A stretch of DNA of 64,000 nt from Cyrtodaria siliqua. Its lineage: Eukaryota; Mollusca; Bivalvia; Adapedonta; Hiatellidae. Numbering within the stretch: the first letter of the stretch is position 1; each line of letters opens with the position of its first letter. The stretch spans positions 1-64,000 of the forward strand of contig JAWPHD010001324.1 of assembly GCA_037043455.1 (NCBI GenBank), written 5' to 3'. Of this stretch, positions 24,559-35,957 are shown piece by piece. The position numbers and the translations under genes were made by a program. Below the pieces are notes generated by a model, which worked only from the letters and a program-made list of their open reading frames with translations, was not told where the DNA came from and searched no databases.

Positions 24559-26487
24559 GTACTGATTAGTTTTGTATACTGATTTCTGAGTATGTGTGTT
24601 CCCAACATAGTTATTTAAGGGACACGTGCGTGGCATTTCAAAAAAAAAAATCCTTTTGAGCTATTAAAATAATAATAATATAATCTAATACATTTTATTA
24701 TAGAAGTCCCAATACGCCTGAATAGCTTTGCAACATAATTTTTATGTTACCAATGTAGGAGCGACACTAATCAAATAAAGGTATTTTAAGCTAAGATGTA
24801 GCTAGTTCAATTTAAATGTGGTGTATGGAATGTCAGTCCAATCTGTAGTAACAATGTCGTATTGACCTATTGCTCTATTGCACGTGTATTGCTTATTGTA
24901 ATAGCAATGTCATGTTGACCTAATCTAGATACAGTTAACATATTTTTAATGCAAATATGTTTATTACAGCTGACACCAGAGGAGGAAAGGCGCCGCGAAA
25001 TTCGGAAAGAGAGCAACAGAATTGCTGCCAACAAATGTAGAAAAAAGAAGAAAACGCACCAGGAGGGAAAGAAAACGGTATGTTTCTATCTATACAAGAA
25101 TGGTGATTTTAAAGATTTTAGTTTAAACATATTTATTTTACATCGATTGCGAAACAAGTTATTGCAACTTAGATTAATCACTCTCGATGGCTTCCTGGGT
25201 AGAACCAGTACTAAGCAATGTGGATTAATTATCTTGCTCAAGGATAAATAACGTGGCCGCGGCGAGGATCGAACCCATGACCTCTCGATCTGGAGTTCGG
25301 CGCTCTACCACTGGACCACGCACTCCACATTTTAAAGATGGTCATGGATTAGGCCTAATCTGCTACAGAAACGTAGTGAAAAACAATATTTAAAACAATT
25401 ATTATCCTTTAAACCACAGACATAATAATTTGTTATGTGTTTAAACACATTTACTGCCAAAGGGTTATTTGACACGAAATACATCAAATACCATATTTGT
25501 ATTATTACTATTTATAGCGCACATACGATGTCGTACATCAGAGACATGTACTCTAAATTTTACTCGTTTCAGACCAAAGCTGAACTCGAATTGATCAACT
25601 ACACGCTTAAGAGGAAGATTGCAGATCTAGAAACAGAAAAGGAATGCGTCATCAAACAACTTAGGCAGGAAAATATAGACATACCGATGTTATTACAAAG
25701 TGCAGAGAGTTCAACAATGCAACCACCACTGCCCAACGTAATACATTTGCCGGTGTCTCTTCAGTCGGAACCCTTTGGCCACATTTCATCAACTTTATTA
25801 AATGTAACAACCAACTACTCAGGCGAGCTTCCATCCACATCCTCATTTCCTTTTAGGCGATATTCCACAGAATATACAAACGTGTCAAACCCAATGTCAT
25901 CACCAACTCTACCACGACGCTATTCCGTTGATGTCATCAATCATGGAGTCCATGGCGGAAGTAGTTCTGTGTTTCGTGACAGTGGTAGCAGCTGTACTTT
26001 AACGAGTCCTGCAATCTACGACACGAACTACCAGCATTTAGACTTTTTATCCGACAATTTTTGCGATTTTGCGGAAGGTTCTATATCGACGGCAGATCCG
26101 CCGGATTACTTCGTACACAAGGACAGCGAAGATGCGCCTACATCCAAACAGGCAGACTATAAAACATGCGATTTACCGCAGGAGGAATATACAATGGACT
26201 TTCCCGAGGAGACCTGTCCTTCACTGGACCCCAGTCCGACTCCTAACGCTCAGTCGTCCAATCTATTCCTCTTCCAAGACATCTACCCACACAACTTTAC
26301 TCCCTCAAATGAAAAGCCTGAACCAGATGATCACCATGAGCTAGACGAGGAACACGGCGGTGATGATTTCGCTACTGGGATATACGACAAGTTCTTCTTG
26401 CCCTTGCTAATAGACGACGAGGCCATGGTCCCTGGTAGCGGAAGCGGGTCGGACTCGCAGGGAGCGACGTCTCCCACATTTTATTGA
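24397..26487 (+). CDS. bZIP-1: Fos/ATF3-like bZIP transcription factor, three coding exons (about 394 aa)
   Basis: Predicted nuclear AP-1/CRE-binding dimer subunit. Exons: 24397-24558 (54 codons, with LTPMIKEELRLKIQ as in ATF3), 24970-25077 (36 codons, basic region with NRIAANKCR), and 25573-26487 (zipper then a 260-residue tail). Donors GTACTG and GTATGT and acceptors ttacag and tttcag are all phase 0. Zipper heptads L5, L12, L19 and V26 of exon 3 follow the basic region at correct spacing. The tail has two RRYS motifs, acidic stretches and a C-terminus SDSQGATSPTFY recalling Fos proteins. The length is near that of c-Fos. The start is taken at 24397 because bZIP-2 begins at a comparable point; an upstream exon joining at 24346 is possible. 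The basic region departs from the usual AAAKCR form. Confidence 0.85.
24559..24969 (+). other. bZIP-1 intron 1
   Basis: Phase-0 intron from GTACTG to TTACAG. A partial MITE end ('aagggacacgtgcgtggc') lies near 24617-24635. Confidence 0.75.
24970..25077 (+). CDS. bZIP-1 exon 2 (basic region, exactly 36 codons)
   Basis: Begins LTPEEERRREIRKESNRIAA and continues NKCRKKKK, giving the NxxAAxxCR DNA-contact signature. Vertebrate FOS has a 108-bp exon at the same place; this one is also 108 bp with phase-0 borders. Confidence 0.9.
25078..25572 (+). other. bZIP-1 intron 2 carrying an antisense SINE
   Basis: Phase-0 intron from GTATGT to TTTCAG. The SINE at 25165-25330 occupies its middle. Confidence 0.8.
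25165..25330 (-). mobile_element. tRNA-derived SINE (family C) antisense in bZIP-1 intron 2
   Basis: Read on the minus strand: A box 'tggtccagtggtagagcgcc', B box 'ggttcgatcctc', then a body with 'ccttgagcaagataattaat'. The tRNA head is at about 25250-25329. The body argues against a functional tRNA gene. Confidence 0.82.
25573..26487 (+). CDS. bZIP-1 exon 3 (leucine zipper and C-terminal region)
   Basis: 304 codons plus a TGA stop. The first 34 residues hold the zipper. The remainder is Ser/Pro-rich then acidic (PEPDDHHELDEE) with no other domain, consistent with a transactivation tail. The tail contains FRRYS and PRRYS, possible basophilic kinase sites. Confidence 0.85.
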   Translation, partial: TKAELELINYTLKRKIADLETEKECVIKQLRQENIDIPMLLQSAESSTMQPPLPNVIHLPVSLQSEPFGHISSTLLNVTTNYSGELPSTSSFPFRRYSTEYTNVSNPMSSPTLPRRYSVDVINHGVHGGSSSVFRDSGSSCTLTSPAIYDTNYQHLDFLSDNFCDFAEGSISTADPPDYFVHKDSEDAPTSKQADYKTCDLPQEEYTMDFPEETCPSLDPSPTPNAQSSNLFLFQDIYPHNFTPSNEKPEPDDHHELDEEHGGDDFATGIYDKFFLPLLIDDEAMVPGSGSGSDSQGATSPTFY

Positions 26488-28718
26488 CCAGCTAATCCAG
26501 TTAATAAGTTTTCAGGGTGTTTAGTTATCGATATCGATTATCGATATTTAATATTGATGTTATGAGTTCCAACTCAGACTTTTTACATGAGATCGAGTGG
26601 GTTAAATCGAGTGCAACGTTAATCATGACTTTCAATGTAAACCCATGTTCAATGAGTTTGTATTGTTACAATTCGAAAGTGTAGTGGAATCGTATTGAAT
26701 CGCATTGGCTTACTCACTCAAATACAAATACCGGTTTTATTTAGTATGCTCGCTTACAACACTTCGTTAAACGAATAGAAAAGGGAATATCATTACCTTT
26801 TTTTTTCTTTCGGAAAACACTTCTTCGTTTTTATGATGTATGTCGGCTGTAATTACAAACAGTAGCCTAGGCTATATAGTGTCACCAGGGCTAGAAATAT
26901 ACATGTTTAGCTTACTAGCCCACCGGCCTACTAGTTGTGTGAAATCACAAGACCTGCTCAAAATTTACTAGCCCAATAAATTATTTGACATAAAAGTTGA
27001 TTTTTAATTTGAGTTTTGGTTTCTTTTCATGAGGTTTAAAATGCATATTGAAGATATCTCCACATTTCATACGAATGCAAGGCATATAAAAAGCTTAAGC
27101 ACCTCGATCAAGTCTTTGCAGAAATGATACAGAAAACCCTCATTTTGATGACTGAGGCAATTGTTAATAAGTACATGTATGTAGGCCCCTATAGGCATTG
27201 ATGGAAATATCAGGTTTTTAAAAGGTTAGGTTAGAAAGTGATGTCATTGCACACACTTTTAGGTTTATAATTTATTTCTTTTGACCATTTTTTAACCAGC
27301 CCTTCTGTCTACTCAGAATCAAACATTTGGTACATTTTACTAGCCTCGGGGTGTAGGTATCTACATTAAAACAAGCCGAAGCATACCACAACAAATGGAC
27401 GAATTGGTTCATACTACCTCTGAATTTATAGAGACGTAAGCACTTGGGTTAAACTTCTAGGGATTAATTCAGTTTGTTTTATTTAACAAACTTCTTGATA
27501 TTTAAAAATTTGAAAGAAGAGAGCTGTAACAGAAAAGAAAACGTGTCTCAGTTCTGGTCTTAAGTCTCGAGTTCGTACTCGAATATATACGAATATGTAA
27601 TCCTGTGGAAAATCTAATAACTAAACATGCTGTCATTTTTGTTATAAGTATTATTGTTTTGTTTCAGTTAAAAATGATGTTGTTTACATTTTGTACTTTA
27701 AGAATCAACACCATTTTCATTTTTATTAATTACATTTCCATTAGCATTTAGGGCATTTTTCATTATTGATCAATATTGTTTCATCCTTGATATACGTTTT
27801 TTTCTGTTTTGTTAATTTCAATGCAATATCTGAGTATGTCTTTATTATGACATGGTAGTTTTTTCATACCTGATAAAAAACATGTCACACACACACTACT
27901 GCCTCAATTTAAATAGTTTGTATTGTTTTCATTTGATATTTTCATGACACTACAGAGTTTTTCCATTAATTATTTTGTTTAATATCTTAAGATTTTAATA
28001 TTCCACATTTGTTCCAATATCAATTGCTAAAACCTCACCATTGTGCTAAGTTGGGCTGTTGTACCAGATACTTGATCAAATGCTGCTTATACAGTAAAAG
28101 CAATTCGCCCTAGTATATTGTGATGTTATACTATCATTATATCATTTTTCATATCACACCATTGAATTCATTTTGTTTTTATAATGGATCATTTAAATGT
28201 TCTACATTTAGTCAGTTCAAGCTTGTTTTGCTATACCTCACCATTTTATCGAGTTGTGCTGGATATAGATAATCCGATTTGTTTTGATTGTTTTTTAAAC
28301 GCAACACAGCACATGAAACATTTTTATGAACTCAGTGCATGTAAGTGCATACACTTACATGAAAACAACCGAGTTGTTGTGGATAGTTGTTTCAATGGTG
28401 TTGATCTTAGTTGATCCGATTGTTATTAGAACTATCAGTCACACGTCTTTCCTTGTTAATTGGTGCTTTGATAACATTAACATTTTGAAAATTATGTAAA
28501 TTTGGAAGTATGTATGCGTATGTGCGCGTGACTGTTTACTTTGTTTTGACAACAATAGGGCAAATGAGAAGAATATCTGAGATACATGTATAAGTAGTAG
28601 AAAATAGTTGTGTATATTTTATGATGTCTGACCAAGTCTGTATTATTTACTTATACTGTATGGTAATGGTGTATTATCTAATTGTTCGATTACATGTTCA
28701 TGCATGCTAGTATAATCA
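26488..28718 (+). other. bZIP-1 3' flank, no further gene seen
   Basis: Probable 3' UTR start; a polyadenylation-type AATAAA is at 26975-26980. The block at 26886-27350 ('cagggctagaaatatacatg', 'ttactagcccaccggcctac', 'ttactagcctcgggg') looks like a decayed hAT-type non-autonomous element. The ORF at 28184-28414 has no recognised domain. Confidence 0.4.
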
Positions 28719-28854
28719 TGTGTCGCCTGCGTAGCATTTTATCACTATGCCCGTCGTCGTCATCCGTCGTCATCCGTCACGCTGTAACCTGCAACCTAAT
28801 CTTGGCCATAACTTGAAACGAAACTCACACACATTATCACACACATTTTCATCT

Positions 28855-29259
28855 GCCCCGTGTGGTTCTCGGGGGCCCCGTTTGGTTACGGGGAAAACAA
28901 TAGGGTCACTGCAGATCCCGTTGGAGAGGAAGGCAGAGGGGTAGAACCCCCCGAATTCATGTTCATTTTATCATTTTTTTTGTTCATGCTCGTTAAAGGT
29001 CTTTATCATGACCTGCATTGTTTCAGGTGCCATCTCGCTCATATCACTAGAGCAGTGGCAGAAAAGCAATAACGTGGCTCCAGCGTAAATGGAGTATCTA
29101 CAATATAACTTGCAGCAACTCTGCAGTTCAGGGTGAAAAGGTTCTATATTTTATCTCGATGTACATGGAGAATGAGCCTGGCATGTTCATTTCTGTTAGG
29201 CGCCATATAACCTTTCATGTGTTGGTGCGCCTTAAAACCCCAATTCAATTCAATTCAAT
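28855..29259 (+). repeat. Interspersed repeat family R, copy 1
   Basis: Starts 'gccccgtgtggtt', contains 'ggcagaggggtagaa.ccccc' and 'aataacgtggctccagcgta', and ends 'ggtgcgccttaaaacccc' plus (aattc)n. The tail suggests retroposition. ORFs inside are incidental. Confidence 0.85.
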
Positions 29260-29334
29260 ACACTTTCATCTAAACCCAAGGTATGTTCTTACACATGTCC
29301 AATAACTCTGATTTCGAGAGTTGTGCTCCTTTTC

Positions 29335-29745
29335 GCCCCGTGTGGTTGCCGTGGGCCCCGTTTGGTCACGGGGCAAAGAATACGGCCACTGCAGATCCCT
29401 TTGGAGGGGTAGGCAGAGGGGTAGAATCCCCCCAAATTCATGTTCAGTTTATCATTTTTTGTTCATGTTCATTAAAGGTCTTCATCATGATCCCTGCATT
29501 GTTTCAGGGGCTATCTCGCTCGCATCAAAAGAGCAGTGGCAGAAAAACAATAACGTGGCTCCAGCGTAAATGGAGTTTCTACGATAGAATTTGCAGCAAC
29601 TCTGCAGTTCAGGGTGAGAAGGTTCTAGGCCTATTTTCCATGTTTTATCTCGATGTACATGGAAGATGAGCCTGGCATGTTCATGCCTTTTAGGCGCCAT
29701 ATAACCTTTTCTTGTGTTGGTGCGCCTTAAAACCCCAATTCAATT
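29335..29745 (+). repeat. Interspersed repeat family R, copy 2
   Basis: Same start, interior and end as copy 1, from which it is separated by about 75 bp. Closer by eye to the copy at 57310-57716 than to copy 1. Confidence 0.88.
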
Positions 29746-29814
29746 GTGCCCCTTTTCATAAAACTTTAACCTGCAACCTAACCAAGCTGAAATAAGCACA
29801 CGGCAGGCGACACA

Positions 29815-30660
29815 AGTGTTCCGTGGAACACCCTTCTAATGATTCTATGGTAGGCGAACGACTAGGTGAACACTAGCGTACTAGGCGCCATTTTTAACAA
29901 CAGCTAAGTGCATAATTAACTTTAAAAACTAAAGCTAACAATTCAGTTATTCTTAAGTACATCTGATAGCATAAATGAATGAAGTAAGCGATATTGTTAT
30001 TTTATGTTCAACATGTTAGATAATCAACACGACTGTGTCATATATTGTCAATATTTAATAACGTTTTTAGCTACCTTTATATGTCTGTTGACAAACTGTT
30101 GAACGGGGGATTGAAGTATGGGACAAACGTACTCTGACCCACCCTCATAGATATATATTAATGGGTCTACACCTATCAAGTCCCATGTTCACAAGGTTAT
30201 TGTCTTCTGGATTGTATTAGAGTAGTGTATGATGGGATGGTTGGGGGCGGGTCGGGGCGTCGTGGGGTCGATCAGGAAGAATATTGTGTGTCATTTAAAA
30301 CCATCATACTGCTAGAAGTTTCATAAGCATTACATGGTACTGTGTATTTATTCCGTCTAGTTTCGTCTAGGCTATCCCATTTAAACATACATGAGACATC
30401 AGGAAAGGAATTTTATAAACATCTATGGGTGAACCCTATTTTCCACAGATTCTTTAAACTATAGTTTGCATCTATGGGTGGGTATTCAATTTCAAAAGTG
30501 CCTTCCTGTGATCCCATGTTTGTTTAAACGCAATAACCCTAGATTGGGGGAAAATCGCATACATATTATATTTCATTATGATTGCGATAAGTGTACGGAT
30601 AATTCATAACAAAACTGTACTTCTTCGATCACAAAATAAGTGTTTAAAATCACATTTGAC
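29815..30660. other. Non-coding stretch, no gene seen
   Basis: Unique-looking AT-rich sequence apart from a G-rich patch at 30238-30270. No ORF of note. Confidence 0.45.
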
Positions 30661-30985
30661 TTAAAGGGACACATGGTAATCTTGAGTTTTATATCAGGCA
30701 TTACAATTAGTACAGCGATTTATTAATCCTGTATCATTTTGACTGTAAAACTGCTTGCATATAATTAAATAAAAAATTGAGAATTCTATTTCCTTCATTA
30801 TTCTACACATTTTTTTAAATATATTATTGGTGCAATATTATCAAAAGTCAATAATATGCAAAATCAATTTGCTTTAAACTATTCTAACAATTAAATATTA
30901 ATGATTGAACAAATTCAAGTTAAAAGAAAAACTAACGGGACGCCGTGAGTTTTTACAAAATCAAGATTGCCATGTGTCCCTTTAA
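30661..30985. mobile_element. MITE, GGGACACnnGGCAATCTT family (best copy)
   Basis: Ends 'ttaaagggacacatggtaat' and 'attgccatgtgtccctttaa' are near-perfect inverted repeats. The interior has 'ggtgcaatattatcaaaagt' and 'gacgccgtgagttttta', also present at 42379-42711 and (in part) 53216-53443. Confidence 0.9.
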
Positions 30986-31675
30986 TATTTGCAAGTGATC
31001 CAGAACAGTCTATTTTATAAACAACAGTTATTAAAGCAGACGGAACAAGTTCATTTGTATATTTTGTAAGATATTTTAGAATATATACTTGTTTTTGGTG
31101 TTTGGATTGACACCTTTACTTCATCAGATCGCTTCCTGTCCCCTTAATTAACACAGAATGTGCATACAAGAAAGAAGTAAGACCGTTGATTCTCGAGTAA
31201 TATAATATTACAAAGTTATGAATGCTTCCGCGTTAAAGGAATACGTGTGAAATTAAATCCAATGTACATGAGTCTTTGAAATAGTATCCACAGAGTGCTA
31301 AAAGTAACATCCAAGTGCTAGCGATGCTATTTTTGACATACTATTTTTCTTGTTATAGGTTGTTTTATATCTATTTTGTTTTGAGACTGAGATGTTTATA
31401 TTTTGTACACTTTTTGTATAAAAAAATAAATCGTCAAAACGTTATGTTCTTTTTGTTTTGTTTATGCATAGCTTAAACGATTTGATATATATAATCCACA
31501 CCTAGACATGGTGTAAATGTACCAACGTAAACTCGTCCCCACTTGACAGCGGCCAAAAAAATAGCAAAATGTCATTCGCAACATGAAGTACCCCCAACCT
31601 CTTGCGAACAGGAAATTGACTACTTGGTTTTTAAGAACGTGATATGGTCAGTTATCATATTTATTTCCATTCCAT
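30986..31675. other. Non-coding stretch, no gene seen
   Basis: No recognisable feature. The ORF at 31543 onward reads into the adjacent microsatellite. Confidence 0.45.
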
Positions 31676-31680
31676 TACTG

Positions 31681-31845
31681 TCACTCACTCACTCACTCAA
31701 CTCACTCAATTCATTCATTCATTCCACTCACTCACTCACTCACTCACTCACTCACTCACTCACTCACTCACTCACTCACTCCACTCACTCCACTCACTCC
31801 ACTCACTCCACTCACTCCACTCACTCCACTCACTCACTCACTCGT
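31681..31845. repeat. (actc)n microsatellite with 9-bp 'ccactcact' variants
   Basis: Runs of 'actcactcactc' change to 'ccactcactccactcact' in the second half. Both open frames across it are repeat translations. Confidence 0.95.
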
Positions 31846-32116
31846 CAACAATTAGGTAAATGTTGAACTCTCAAACCATGGTAGTACAGTGACAGTATTC
31901 CAATGAGTCAGCGAAAAGTAGGACATTGACTTCAAACTAGGTCAGTGGCCCTTTTTTCAGATACCAATGTGACATAAAAACTAGCTAAAATAATTATGTA
32001 ATTTTTATGATTTTTATGATTTTGATACTCTCCCGTTTATATTTCACTGGTTGCTTCAATGGCACATAGGTTGTGTTTATTACTTTTATTTGTATTACTG
32101 TACACAATTAATACGA

Positions 32117-32382
32117 GCGTCTTCGTGGCCGAATGGTTAACGAGGTTGCGTTGTAAACCTTCGCCTCTCACCGCTTCGGTTTCGAATCCCACTGGGAGCT
32201 CGACATGTAAGCGAGGAAGTGTCGATTCTTACGGATGGCGGGAGGTGTACAGTATTGGTTCTACCCAGGAAAAGTGGGATGTCTGCCTCCACCACAAAAA
32301 AATCGACCGTCATATATAACCTTACATGTGTTGAAAATGACGTAAACACCATACAAACAAACAAACAAGCAAACAAACACAA
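32117..32382 (+). mobile_element. tRNA-derived SINE (family B), full-length copy
   Basis: tRNA-Ser-like head: A box 'tggccgaatgg' (32126-32136), a long variable-arm region, and a B box with one extra T ('ggtttcgaatccc'). The body matches the copy at 21310, with an extra 'acccaggaaaagtgggatg' segment. The tail is (caaa)n. Confidence 0.88.
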
Positions 32383-33593
32383 TTAATACCAGTTTATAAC
32401 AACAGCATGCGGATGTAGCAATACTGAAGACAATAGTCTATCAATATAAGATATTGTTTTACACATACACATGCTGATTATTTTGACTAGTGTTTTAGTT
32501 TAAAGTATTATTTCTTAACTCTCAGGGAGAGGGAGGGGATAAAGGATACACAGTAATCCAGGATTGTGGATGGATTGTTTTGGGAATATAAATAATTTAT
32601 TCAGGAAATCCAGTCTTTACTCTTAAACGTATATTTTCCAAAAAAAGGTTGAACAAGTGTTTAAATGGGAATTTATATCCTGTCATAACTATTGCGTTAA
32701 AAATGTGTCAAGTTAAATAACGTCATGAAATGCAATGATGATTGCAAAGCAATCGACATGCATTTCCGCCCTGTATAAGGTCATGACTACACTATTGTTG
32801 AATCAATCCTTGTATATTATGTATTTCCTCTAATCGACTATAGAATTGGAGTGAATGTATCCGGACTAATTGTTCAAACTTGGATTCCTTTGTAATCTTC
32901 AAATGTGTCTACAAGTCTTCCGTTAAAAGCGATTAATCTCATTTCTTTTTGAGGTGATCTTGTTTCAATTATATTGTTTTAAATCCAGTGAATTTCAGAT
33001 TACTGCATCCTCAGATACGACCGGTGTCAATACAGAAGTGGGGAGTAGGAGGTAGAGAGTATGGGGGTGCGGTGCGTGTTGCAGGTGCGGGTGTGGGGGT
33101 TGGGGTGGGGTGGGGGTGTGGGGGTGGCGGGTGGGGGGTGGGGAATGTGCCCACAATGGGTAAGTAAACTACTAGGTCCCAATCTCAAATTAGGAACTTT
33201 CGTATCCGGCCTTTGACATTTGAATCAGTGATGTTTTATTGATGATATATATCTCCCGATGGAGGGATGTAATTAACCTTGATAGGTGTCCGTCCGCACA
33301 TCAATTCGTGTCAACCACACCTTTTAAAACCCGTGGAGGGATTTTTTTTAAATTTATGTCGACAAGACAAGGTCACATAACCTTTGTTCGGCTGCACCGA
33401 GTAAAAGCTTGTGACGCTTGAAAACTGAACACCACTCGTAGTCCCCGGTAACGCATGCCGGAAGTTATTTGATATTTAATCATATGAATTGTGGTTTTTG
33501 AAATTTTTGCTTTAATTAGCATATTAAAAGTCAACACAATGTGCAGGACTGAGTTTGAATTTCCCGATTGTTCAACGCATTTTTCTTTTTATG
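32383..33593. other. Non-coding stretch with a G-rich tract
   Basis: 33056-33150 is strongly G-rich on this strand, with many GGGG runs, and could form G-quadruplexes. Otherwise nothing is recognised. Confidence 0.5.
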
Positions 33594-33595
33594 TT

Positions 33596-33700
33596 AAGTT
33601 TACCCACAGATACCAGTTTTAAAAAAAAGTATTATGTATCTATTAAATATATATTTAATATATATATGATTTTTATTAACTGGTATCCGTGAGTTTACCC
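33596..33700. mobile_element. Small hairpin element of about 105 bp
   Basis: 'cacagataccagtt' on the left pairs with 'aactggtatccgtg' on the right with one mismatch, and weaker pairing continues outward into 'gtttaccc'. The centre is a (ta)-rich palindrome. Confidence 0.6.
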
Positions 33701-34079
33701 ATGTTCGTGCTTCTTATGGGCGGCAAAATATGTGGTGTTTATATGTTTATCAATAATAATTGTTAGTCCCGAATTCCACCAGACAACTAACACTGATGCC
33801 ATAAAAAAACAAAAAAAAAACACCAAAAAACCCACCCCCACCAACCCCATCACTGATTCCACGTCATATACTATATATTTATATCTTATGGGATGACGAG
33901 TTGTCCGTCGTCTGTCCGTCCGTCGTCCGTCTGTTAACTTTTGCCTTGTGAACACTCTAGGTCCTTCATTATTAATCGGATCTTTACGAAACTATGCCAG
34001 TGTCTTTATATCAATTAAAAGCTCGGACAAGTTAAAACAAGAGTCCCAAGAGGGCTTGTGGACGCTCTACTGGCTCAAG

Positions 34080-34900
34080 ATAAAGTTTATGTATAAGGGG
34101 CCATAAGTCTTTCAAAAAAAAATCATTCAACAGGATTATGGTGATGATATACGCAACTAGGCTTGGTACTGATCATCCCTGCAAAGTTTCGTTGAAATCC
34201 AGCCAGAGGTTCAGGAGAACTAGTCTAGACAAAGTTAGTGTATTAAAAGGGCTCATAACTCTTGCAAATTGTTCAGAAGAGACTAATCTGGATACAGCTG
34301 GTGTATTAAAACATTTAAAGGGCCATAACTCTGGAAAAAAACATTCAACCGAAATATGGCGATGATATGCACAACTAGGCTTGATACTGATCATCCTTGT
34401 CAAGTTTCGTCTATATCCAGCCAGGGGTTCATGAGAACTAGCCCGGAAAATAATTGTGGTATCAAAATCATTTAAAGGGCCATAACTCTGCCAAATATCT
34501 GTAAACCGGAACGCGACGATGACATGCACAACTAGGCTTGGTGCTGATCATCCCCGCAAAGTTTCATTGAAATCTGGCGAGTGGTTCAGAAGAAGTACAT
34601 GTAGATAAGACAATTTTGTGTATTAAAACCTTTAAAGGACCATAATTCTGCCAAAAATCATTCAACCGGAACACGGCAATGATTTGCACAACTAGACATG
34701 GACTTGATCATCCCTAAAAAGTTTCGTATACATCCGGCCGGTGGTTCAAGAGATAGTCGGAACAAAGTGTTTGTATTAAAACCTTTAAAGGGCTATAACT
34801 CCGCCAAAATCATTCAACTGGAACACGGTGACTATGTACAACTAGGCTTGGTACTGATCATCCCTGCAAAGTTTCAATGAAATCCGGCCAAATGAAGGCC
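34080..34900 (+). repeat. Tandem array, subtype 1 (about 157 bp units)
   Basis: About five units with 'caactaggcttggtactgat' and 'catccctgcaaagtttc' at about 34157, 34375, 34531, 34691 and 34841. The first interval is larger. Confidence 0.88.
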
Positions 34901-35957
34901 CTTTCGTCTTAATGAGGCCAAGATATAGCATATTTCAGAAAATCAAGGGCCATGACTTCAGAAAAAAATGTAAATGGTCCAATCTGGATGGTTTTCAAAC
35001 TTATCCGAGCTTTCATTGATATTAACAATCTGGTAAAGTTTCGTAAAGATCGGATGAAAGATGAAGGCCCTATAAATATAGGATTTTTTTGACTAAATCA
35101 AGGGCCATAACTCCACTGTTACTGGTCCGAACTGGCTGGTTTATGAACTTGTCTGAGCTGTCATTGATATTAACAGTCTGGTAAGTTTCGTAAAGATCGC
35201 ATGAAAAATGAAGGCCCTATTATCTTAACGAGGCAAAATATAGCATTTTAACTAAATCAATGGCCATAACTCCGCTATTACTGATCCGATATGGCTTGTT
35301 TTCGAACTTGTCCGAGCTTTCATTGCAATTAACAATCTGGTAAAGTTTCGTAAAGATCAGATGAAAGATGAAGGCCCCTTATCGTCTTGACGAGGCAAAA
35401 TATAGCATTTTTAACTAAATCAAGTCCATAACTCCGCTGTTACTGGTCCCATCAGGCTGTTTTTCAAACTTAGCTGAGCTGTCATTGATATAAACAGTCT
35501 GTTAAAGTTTCGTAATGATTGAATGAAAGATGAAGGCCCTATCGATATAACGAGGCAAAATATAGCATTTTTAACTAAATCAAGGACCATAACTACAATG
35601 TTACTGGTCCGATCTAATTGATTTTCAATTTTCTTTGAGCTTTCATTGATATTAACAATCTGGTAAAGTTTTGTAAAGATCGCATGAAAAATGAAGGCTC
35701 TATCATCTTAACGAGGCAAAACATGGCATTTTTAACTAAATCAATGGCCATAACTCCGCTGTTACTGATTCTATCTGGCTGTTTTTCGAACTTATTCGAG
35801 CTACAATCAGGTAAAGCTTGGATGAAAGATGAAGGCCCGATCGTTTTAACGAGGCAAAAGATAGCATTTTTAACTAAATCAAGGGCAATAACTCCGTTGT
35901 TAATGGTCCGAACTAGCTGGTTTTCGAACTTGTCCGAGCTTTCATTGATATTAACAA
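34901..35957 (+). repeat. Tandem array, subtype 2 (about 148-162 bp units)
   Basis: 'tcattgatattaacaatctgg' recurs at 35013, 35161, 35320, 35482, 35643 and 35942, with one degenerate unit near 35806. 'aacgaggcaaaatatagcat' marks each unit. Confidence 0.9.

Larger units (their letters stand above)
28719..29814. mobile_element. Possible composite DNA element with 12-bp perfect inverted ends
   Basis: 'tgtgtcgcctgc' (28719-28730) is the exact complement of 'gcaggcgacaca' (29803-29814). Similarity continues imperfectly inward for about 15 more bases. Inside are two direct copies of repeat family R. 'aacctgcaacctaa' occurs inside both ends (28786 and 29769) in the same orientation. No clear target duplication is seen. 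Confidence 0.5.

Noticed and set aside
25250..25329. Functional tRNA gene, minus strand
   Set aside because: Continuous with a SINE body and located in a bZIP-1 intron.
28747..29700. Several ORFs in repeat family R
   Set aside because: Same frames occur in other copies only as repeat translation, with no conserved protein.
31543..31866. Ser/Leu/Thr/His repeat protein
   Set aside because: Reads through the (actc)n microsatellite in two frames; no independent coding signal.
32117..32205. Functional tRNA-Ser gene
   Set aside because: Extra T in the B box and a SINE body shared with 21310-21510.
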